Shown here: piece after piece, positions 55,971-64,000 of the stretch
Position numbering within the stretch: position 1 is the stretch's first letter
Layout of the letters: each line of letters opens with the position of its first letter
Assembly: GCA_048013815.1 (NCBI GenBank)
Contig: CM106585.1
Location: 12,834,001 to 12,898,000, forward strand
Direction: 5' to 3'
Origin: Setoptus koraiensis
Lineage: Eukaryota > Arthropoda
DNA length: 64,000 nucleotides
Made by a program: the position numbers and the translations under genes
The notes under the pieces: generated by a model
Told to the model about the DNA's origin: nothing
Seen by the model: the letters and a program-made list of their open reading frames with translations, nothing else
Databases searched by the model: none

Positions 55971-58900
55971 GCCAAACTGCGTGCCCGACATAAATGCAAA
56001 TAATGCCCGCTACATGTTTGCTCAGGTTGGCCATTCTGGCCGCTGCTGATGGTCCGCGGCCGGCCCGAGCCATCGTTTGTGTCATCGTGAGTGTCACGAC
56101 GGTCACCACTGGGTAGACGGGACCCTCAGCAGCGTGCACATTGTACAACTGTTAGCAGTGTGGGGCAGCATGGGCCAATAAGTGAGGACCGACCGAGGAA
56201 AAAACCCGAGCGACTCCGTGCGCGTTCTCTCAGTTATCGCGGTTCTCGTAGCGCCGGCAGCTCTGGCAGTTGTCGCCGCGTTGTCACGACGATTAAAGGT
56301 ATATGCAAATAAGGGAACGTTCCATCGCGGCGGCGGCGGCAGCAGGTTTAGCGGTCATTCTTTATGGCGGCGCTGGCATCGGGCCCCGTCTCAGTTGTGC
56401 TGACGGAATAATTCCTTCGCTCGGGCCGCTGCGGCCGCTCGCACGTGCGCCTCACCTGAGCCGGCGCGCCGGACAGCACAAGCGGACAACAGTGTGACAT
56501 TGTGCAATGTTGTCCGCTTGTCGATGGCGCAACGTGCCCGCTGTAAACGAACGAATGTCGTCTCATCTCAGACTCTGAGAGGGCCGATTGTTTGGCTGGC
56601 CGGCGTTGCTGTCGTTGTTCGTGGCCGCTCGTTTGTGATTGCGCTGACGGGGTGTGCGTTTAATCTCGCAAGCTCCACTCGGCTTCCAAAATGCGCCCAG
56701 GTGAATGGTGGCCAGAATGGCCGGTTAGTGGTGCACTGGTCGAGTGGACGTGATTGTGATGCTGGCCGCTGATGGCAACTTGACCTTTGCGCTCGTTAGT
56801 GTTGAAAGCTAATGTTTGTTGATTCTCGTCGACGAGCACTTGTTCTCTGCTCGGCCGAACGTTCGCCGGGTCGCTCGGACGGCCGAGTCGCTCGAGCCGT
56901 GCATCCGAATTGCAGGCGAGCGTCCGAATCGCATCCAATCGAAGCCCAACGCGAACGAACGAGTCACTTGAGTCGGCTGAGTCGTGGCAGCGCCATTGGC
57001 TTCGCTTGTCGCGGCCACTGAGAGCGAAATAAAATCGCCGCTCGCTGCCGGCCGATGCCAGCTGAATGATATAATAATGATAATAAAAACTATTAGTCAT
57101 CATCTAATTTAATGCTCGATCTGTTTCGACGCTCTGCCCGCTTCGATTGGATGCGTGGATATGCGAGTGGCCGGCTCACAGGCCGGCGATCGGATAAGAC
57201 GAGAAGTACGAGAAGTACGAGAAGTGTGTTTACTTTTGGTGACTGGCGCTGCACTCAGAGGGGCAGCATTTTGTAGTTTCGGATCTAATTGACCGACTCT
57301 CACACTGTTGGCATACGAGAAACAAACACTGGCTCGCATCGACGACACACCAGCGACGCTTGAGACGACGACGGCCGCAGAGATGTTATCATGAGATAAT
57401 GATGAAGCATCATCATCACTTTTACCAGCGCCAGCTCACCTGTGCTCACCTGAGCTCACCTGATACACGCTGCTCACAACGACTGCACACAACAACTGCA
57501 CACAACTGCCTGCAACAGCTCACAACAACTCACAACAACTTACAACAACCGCGATGGGCAGCCGAGATGCGAGCGTTTATGAGCCATATGAGAGACTTTA
57601 TGTTGAGAGATATTACACATCGTCTTATTTATGCAACACATACGTACAAATGCGTACGTATCAATGCTCGCCGCGGCTCGCAATCTCCGGCGGCTCGCAA
57701 TCTCGGGCGGCTCGCAATCAGCGGACGGCTCATAATCACGGGACGGCTCGCAACGAAGGCGATGACGGTCGCTCAGGTGATGCTCGCATAAACAAACAGC
57801 ACCAATAACAGGTTGTTGTTTCAGCGCCAGCTCGGTCTCACAATTGTCAGTTGGCTGCGACTGGCCGATCTCGACCACTCGGCCGCGCCGAGTGAGCCCG
57901 CACTGCGCCGCCGACCAGCGGTCATCGCGTCGCATCTTGCCCTTTAAACTGTGACCACTTGCCATGCAAATGGAGGCGCTCTCGCCGGTGGATCGCCCTC
58001 GATTGTGCGGCCATTTGCAGCATTGTGCGGCCCACTGGCCGCTGATTGGTAATAATACTCGCTAATTGGTGGCCACAATGATTAAGCAACACTCGTCATG
58101 TTGGCCGGCGAGCTTGTCGCGGCGGATATTGATATATTTCATCAGCAGCACGGGGTAGCTGCCGAGCTGTCACTCGTAACTTTGCACGCAATCGCGTCGG
58201 CCGCTCGATGGACGACAGCGGCCACAAGCACACCATGAGAGTTATATAACACACACACACACACACCATGAGAGTTACGTAACAAGCACACGACGACAGT
58301 TACGTAACACGCACAGAGGCTCAAGGTGAGGAGGGGCCAAACTGTGACTGTCGCCCAGCGCTGCTCAGCGACAGTTTGCGAAGCTAGCGCGACGGCCGAC
58401 AACAACGAGCACTCTAATTGACTGGCCACTGCAAAGTGTCCAGTCGGCTGCGTTTGCGAGGGCCATCAATTCTGGTCACGATCCGCTCAAAAGCGACACA
58501 CATAGACACTTTAGTTTACACTGATCAACATGAAATATTGCCCGGCCGCCCGGCCGAACCTGGCCACTTAGTGCTCGGGGCCCCCGGCGCGGGCCTCGGC
58601 GAGCCAGCGAGCCCGCGGACGCAACAAAAGCGGCAGCCCGCGGACGCGGCAACAGCGCCGAGCGCGCCATTAAACCGGAACAACAGCGCGGCGCAACAAC
58701 AACAACGGGCAACCAGCCAACAAAATGAAGCCCGAAATGAAATTGCCGGCTGCCAATCGAGCCGGCGCCGGGCCCGCGCCGGCCAATGAGTGACAACGGA
58801 TCGACGACAGAAAGGGAGCCTGACAAACGACCGCGACGCGTGTACGTCGGTCGGCGGCGGCGCCAAGACGGAACACGTAAACAGCATTAGCCGGCTGCTG

Positions 58901-59231
58901 GGGCCCCGCGCACACGAGCGCACGATTGGCCGCGTTGCCATTTTGTTGGTTGTCGTTGTTGTCGTTGCTGTTATTGTTGCGGCTTGTTTATTGGGCGATC
59001 GATCTATTCGCATAGGCAGCATGATTGCGTCACATTGGCGTGTGTCACACGCGGTGCCAGTGGCCCGCGCACAGCATGCTGCAATTGGGGCCCCATTGCT
59101 GCGCGCGAAGCCGTGGACCCGATTGGGGCCCCACTGGCAGCGTGCTGGCAGCGCTGCACGCACAAGACTAGCTGCCGAACCAAAACTGCTGACTGCTGCG
59201 AAACTGGAAGAAGCCATCTAAGCGACTCCAT

Positions 59232-59273
59232 ACAAAACACATCAGGTGAGCCGATTCGCCTGATGTGTTTTGT
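59232..59273. repeat. Perfect hairpin, 15-bp arms, 12-nt loop
   Basis: ACAAAACACATCAGG and CCTGATGTGTTTTGT. Confidence 0.9.
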
Positions 59274-61954
59274 TGCCGGCCGCCGAGAGCGAGCGGGGGC
59301 CCCGCACGCTTGCACAAACTCGCTCGGCACAAAGCGACTCGCACAGAGCTCACACTGGCGAGCTAATGGATTCAAGAAGCACTCCGGCGATCGGCCCACG
59401 GCTCGGTCGCTGGCTGGCTCGGGCCGGATCGGGCCGGGCCGGATCGCCGACTGCGACACGTTGTGGCGTGTCGAGATGGATGAGAGTGTCGGGCGAGACC
59501 ATTTGAATGTTGCAATAATGCGCCTCGTGGCGCGCCTGAATTATTGTGCTGCTGTGCCGGCGACTTGCAAAGTGCTCGCATAGTTGGCACAGACTAGTGA
59601 GTCGGTGCTCCTGACTCAGTAGTACCGAGTCATGGGGTAGCGGGCAAGTTGCAAATGGCCGGCCCGCGGATTAACGCCGCCGTCCGTTGTATGTGGCTGC
59701 CGGGCCCCAAAGTGACAACAACTTGCTAATGGGCGCCCGCGACCAGTAACGTGGCCAATGTGGCCTAAGCCAACTTGGCACACTTGTTATCATCATTATT
59801 ATTATGCTTCCGTTGCGTGCCCGCTGGTGCCCGTCGGTGGCCGCTCGTGCCACTGGGGGCCCACGACTGTCGCCCAGTGGCGCAGCTCATCAAGCGAGCA
59901 TCAAGATCAAGAAGCGTCTTGTCGTGCGCCAAGCAGATAATTACTTTCAGCCACTGAGCCACTCGCTACATGCTTGCCAGTGGGGCCCCATATCGTGTCG
60001 CCGTCGTTGTTGTTTCGGGCCCTCCGAGCGAAAAGCGAGCATAAAATCGTTTATGCGGCCGCCTCGCCAGCGCCACCCGAAGCTGGCCTAATTACTCGCA
60101 GTGATTGTGCCACCCACTCAGAGGGGCGGCCGCCATTGCGCTCTTTGTTTCTCTCTTCGGTCTGTTCACTTCTGTGGCTCGGTCTGTTCGGCCGCCCCAC
60201 TGTTCGGTCGCCTCTCTGTGCGGTCGCCTCTCTGTGCGTTCGCTTCTGGGGCCTCTGTCGCGCCAGAAGCCACTCCCGGGAGTCGGGAGTGGAGCGGCGC
60301 ACCGCGCCGGCGGAAGGCAAAAAGCGGCCAGCGAGCACACGAGCCCGAGCTAGTGCGAGTCTGAAAAGTTTTCCGCTGGCCCGCCGACCGTCTCAGTGCG
60401 CGCCAGTCTTTGCGACTCGCCGCCCGCGAGTATCTGGCGGCTCACCGCCGCGAGTATCTGGCGGCTCGCGAGCGGCAGCCCGGCGCTCGCAACTGGCTCG
60501 CAACTGGCTCGCAATTGGCGGCTCGCATCTGGGGCCCGTCAGATACGGGCCGGGCAAGACGGACCCGACCGACAACCAGCAGCCAGCAGCCGACAACCGA
60601 CAGCCAGCGAATAGCGACTCGCAACTGACGACTGCCAGCGCCCGGCATCCGGCCCGGCGCTAAATCAATTTCGCTGGCGATGCACGGGCCCATCCAGTGG
60701 CGCCCTCGTTGCCGCGCGTCTGTCATAAATATGTCTGTCTGAAATATGCCCGCCACTGTTGTGCATTGCAACAGTCTCGCCTAGTACTACTAGGCTAGTA
60801 GGCAGCGCAACAAACGGGCCAGTAGGAGCCCCACAAACGAGCCAATAGGCACAATTTATATAAATCAGCAGCCGATAATGCCCGACAAAGTCGCAAATCG
60901 GATGCGCGCTTATGTATGAATGCGCCAATGACACCGTCGCGTGCATCGCGCGCATCATGCGGATATACCAAGACACAGGCAAGCGCAGACAAGGGCCCCA
61001 TTTGGGCAAATTCAATCATCTCTCATGTCGGCATCCAGCGGGCATATTTATTGGCGCATATTATATTGCACTTAGCATATTTTAATGCTGCACGGCGTCG
61101 GCATATCGCACCGTTCAGCCGCTCGCTGCGCGTTTTCTCCCGCCGACCGAGCGCCCCAATATCAGATCTGTGCGCTTGATCAAGCGCTAGATCTGCCGGG
61201 CGCCTCATCTGTGCACAATCTGGCGAGCGGCGCAACGGGCAAAAAATTGAAAAGGGCGACACTTGCGCGCTGTCTGCACTCTTTCGACGAGCTCGCCGGT
61301 CGCCGGTCGACGCTCGCCAAGCGATCGGGCATTCGCGAGGGGCCCGAATGCAGATAAACGCCGAATGCGGACAAATGCCGAGTGCGGATAAACGCCGAAT
61401 GCGGATAAACGCCCAGTGAGCGCCGAATGGGCGCCGAATAAACAAGCCAGCTCGGCGCGGTGGCCCGATTAAACTGCCGACCTGGTGGCGTCAGGCCGAT
61501 AGCATCAGGCCGACGGTATCGGGCCGCCAGCATCGCGGGCCCTTTATAGGCAACGAGATGTAAATAAACACGCCGCTCGGCTTAGCTGCGCTCGCGCCAG
61601 CGAGCTGGGCAATAATTTGAAAATAATTTCCAGCGAAACTTTTGCTGCAAAAGCTGGGCCAATTGAGCCCGCCGGCCGCTGTCCGCTGCGGGCACGGGCG
61701 CTGAGGCCGGTGCGCTGGGCGCGCGCCCAGCCTCTGCAATGCCGCTGCGGTGTCCGCCGCAATGCAATGGTCCGCAGTGGCCGTAATGCAGTGTCCGCCG
61801 TATTGGAGCGGCGGCTAGGTGAGCCGACGGGCCGGACCGGTGTTAGTTGCGTCTCTAGGAGAAGCGTTTGCGTATGATCCGTTGCGCGGCCGCCGAGCCG
61901 ACGCCAAGCTGCCCGCTGGGGCCCCACGGCGCGATATGCGCCTATGCTCTCAGC

Positions 61955-62050
61955 TCTGCGTCTCATACCATGAGCCTCATACCACGAGCCTCATACCACG
62001 AGCCTCATACCACGAGCCTCATAGTGTGAGCCTCATAGTGTGAGCCTCAT
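61955..62050. repeat. 14-bp array (GAGCCTCATACCAC)
   Basis: Six to seven copies; the last ones read GAGCCTCATAGTGT. Confidence 0.85.
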
Positions 62051-62879
62051 GGCGCGAGACGGGCCAGCACTGACAGCTCAGCGCCGAATTGGACGGGACA
62101 GAGTCGGGCGTCAGGCGATTCGGGCAGCGGCCAGTTTCGTTTGATTCGCCCGGCTGGCTCGTTTAAAAATCAATTTCCATTCCGTGCAAAGAGCGCCCGT
62201 TTATCCGCTTGCCGAGGCTTCTTTTTTGTGCGCCTTCGATTATCCCGACACGGACAGAAACAGAGCGAGCCGTTGGTCGTGTTGCGCTGGCGAGCCTTCG
62301 GCCGTGTTGCGCTGGCGAGCTTTCGGTGGTATTGCAATGCGACGTCGATTAGAACAACGCTCGCCAATGGCGAGTCAACCGGGCCCCGTGACAGCCACCG
62401 ACAATGGCGACCGCCGAATAAAATCGCGCCCGTGCAATCGAGCATTCGGGCCCGAAATGATTGACAATGGCGAAAAGAAATTAGAGCGCCCATTGTGTTA
62501 CTGTTGGCTGGCGCGAGCAGCCGCCTGGCAAAATATCATCATGGCCAACATCATCAGCGCCGCCGAGCGGCTTGCCCAAGCAGCGTCAGAGCGAGGGCCA
62601 GCCAGCCAGCAGCGACAATGGGCGCTGCAAATAAAAATCTCGGCGAGCTCGCCGGAGAGAGATCATTAAACGCTCTATTGAATGGTCAAACAACACACAC
62701 ACACAAATAAGAGGAAAAAGATGAGCGGATTGAGTGACGCAACACAATGCGCCCGCCGCACAATTGCCGACCGGCTGGCCCCCGCTAACTGGCGGCCTCG
62801 CCGGACAATGGCCCCGGCTGGCCCTCTCTGGGGCCCCTTTTATGTGGCGGGCCAGCTCGCCAGCAGCCGAGCGACACGA

Positions 62880-62983
62880 GCGACGGGGCCAGCAAAGCGA
62901 CCGAAGCGACGGGGCCAGCAAAGCGACAGAAGCGATGGGGCCAGCGAAACGACAGAAGCGATGGGGCCAGCAGAACGACCGAA
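62880..62983. repeat. Four tandem copies of a 26-bp unit
   Basis: The unit starts GCGACGGGGCCAGCAAAGCG. Because 26 is not a multiple of three, the frame shifts each copy, which argues against coding use. Confidence 0.9.
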
Positions 62984-63280
62984 GCGACGAGCGGCATTAG
63001 CTGGGCGCGTTGCGCAACGAGTCGCGACAATAATAGTGTGTCTCTATTCGCTGCTCGCCATTCAATTCCGCTAAACAAACAAGCGCGCCAGCGACGCCGA
63101 ATCTATTAGTCGCGAGCGGCGATATTTTTTAATGATCTTGGGCCCCTTTTTTGCGCTCAACTTGCTCGCGCGCGCTCTCAACTGATATGTTGTTGCGTCA
63201 TGCGAGTTGCGTCGCTTGCCGTTGCAGCAATACCAGTGACGCAACAATATCACCGCCAATATACCCAGCAGACAGATAAT

Positions 63281-63330
63281 AGCGACATATAGCGACATAT
63301 AGCGACATAAAGCGACATATAGCGACATAT
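63281..63330. repeat. Five tandem copies of AGCGACATAT
   Basis: 10-bp unit with one substitution; followed by related GCTGACACGGC 12-15 bp repeats. Confidence 0.9.
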
Positions 63331-64000
63331 AGCTGACACGGCCGACGCGGCTGACACGGCTGATATAGCTGTATCGGCGTGTCGCTATCTCGCTGGCTAG
63401 ACGGAGAGCCCGAGAGCCCAAGCGCCGCCCCGGGCGGCGGGTCTTCGGGCTCGGGCCTCGGAGCCACTATTGCGCGCCGGCTAGCCGGCCGGCTGGTCGG
63501 TTGGTCGGCCCACTAGCCAGCCGATGTGCCGCGGATGGCCGGGCCGAGGCTCGGGCCGCCAGTCGGCCAAGTCGCGGGAGCGAAAGGTGCGCGCTGCGAG
63601 CACTTTGCACATTATTACAAAACCGATACTAGTCGCCAGCCGGGGGCCGCATAAGTTATGTGGCCTGTCCGCCCGGATAACGCCAGCAAGACCGCGCCAG
63701 CCAGCCAGCCAGCGGCAGCCTTTCGACGGCGGCGAGGGGCCGCGAGAGGCCGCCAAAAGGTTTATGGCTGGCTGTTATTACTGTTATTACTATTATTGCC
63801 GTCGTTGTGTATTATTATTATTATTATGGCAATCGGTGATGCGTGATGGGGGCCCGATCGCTCTTGGCGCCGGAGTCACGCGGGTCTAGTCGCCGGGCGC
63901 TAGTGTCGTTGGGCTTGCGCCATAACCATTTGTCGCTCCCGCCGCCGTCATTACACTGACTCAGACACTGGCTGGCCAGAGACGCGGGGGCGCGAAGCCA

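Larger units (their letters stand above)
54110..64000. other. GC-rich, repeat-filled DNA; no gene supported
   Basis: This is the 5' flank of the SEA-TSP1-LDLa gene and beyond. GC reaches roughly 60 percent, so open frames of 100-230 codons occur in several frames at once (for example 58525-59217, 59974-60663) without domains. An ATG near 56003 opens a signal-peptide-like stretch ending at a GTGAGT donor, but nothing downstream supports it. Tandem arrays at 54926, 55888, 61960, 62880 and 63281 and a hairpin at 59232 are listed separately. Confidence 0.5.

Noticed and set aside
56003-56082. Signal-peptide-like start (MPATCLLRLAILAAADG) with a GTGAGT donor
   Set aside because: No downstream exon with a recognisable sequence and no promoter signal; GC-rich DNA often yields Ala/Leu runs.
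58525-60663. Frames of up to 230 codons at 58525-59217 and 59974-60663
   Set aside because: GC-rich DNA with few stops; several frames are open at once, the composition is R/A/S/P-rich and no domain is seen.

Overview
The window is nuclear DNA of a small-genome invertebrate. The gene families (a TRPgamma/TRPL-type TRPC channel, a tetraspanin, an APLF-like FHA protein), compact genes with introns of about 100-350 nt, and a tiny Gly/Tyr/Arg-rich secreted peptide point to an arthropod, possibly a mite. That assignment is an inference; no species marker is visible. No rRNA, tRNA, CRISPR array, reverse transcriptase, transposase or viral gene was recognised.

Left part (1-25 kb), AT-rich and gene-dense. 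In order: a two-exon glycine-rich secreted peptide (+, 985-1274); an intronless ORF equal to the ubiquitin-like domain of tubulin cofactor B (+, 2677-3087) followed by a decayed copy of its last part; an APLF-like FHA/acidic histone-chaperone protein (-, two exons, 3337-4719); a five-exon tetraspanin (-, 6168-7407); a gene-poor stretch (7.4-14.9 kb) holding a few probable exons of unidentified genes; a SNX1/SNX2 retromer-type sorting nexin (+, 14955-16256); ARP6 of the SWR1/SRCAP complex (-, 16328-17566); a TMEM70-like mitochondrial assembly factor (+, 18123-18662); a SAM-domain, tail-anchored GASZ-like protein (-, 18820-19881); and a single-exon TRPC channel (+, 20901-23666). Neighbours alternate as tight convergent or divergent pairs.

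Right part (25-64 kb), increasingly GC-rich. My main result is that much of it is introns of one minus-strand gene spanning about 23.8-54.1 kb. Exon 1 (52936-54109) encodes a Gln/Asn-rich cytoplasmic region and one membrane span. Four small exons at 41261-42732 encode a SEA domain. Three exons at 23792-25229 encode a thrombospondin type-1 repeat, a Cys-rich module and an LDL-receptor class A repeat. All junction phases agree and the coding length is divisible by three (928 residues). The predicted protein is a type II membrane protein, SEA-TSP1-LDLa, whose long introns contrast with the short introns elsewhere.

The introns of this gene and the 10 kb upstream of it are packed with short tandem arrays of unrelated units (10-29 bp) and many perfect hairpins (arms 10-20 bp). 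This suggests a local slippage or template-switching process. No gene is supported in 54.1-64 kb.
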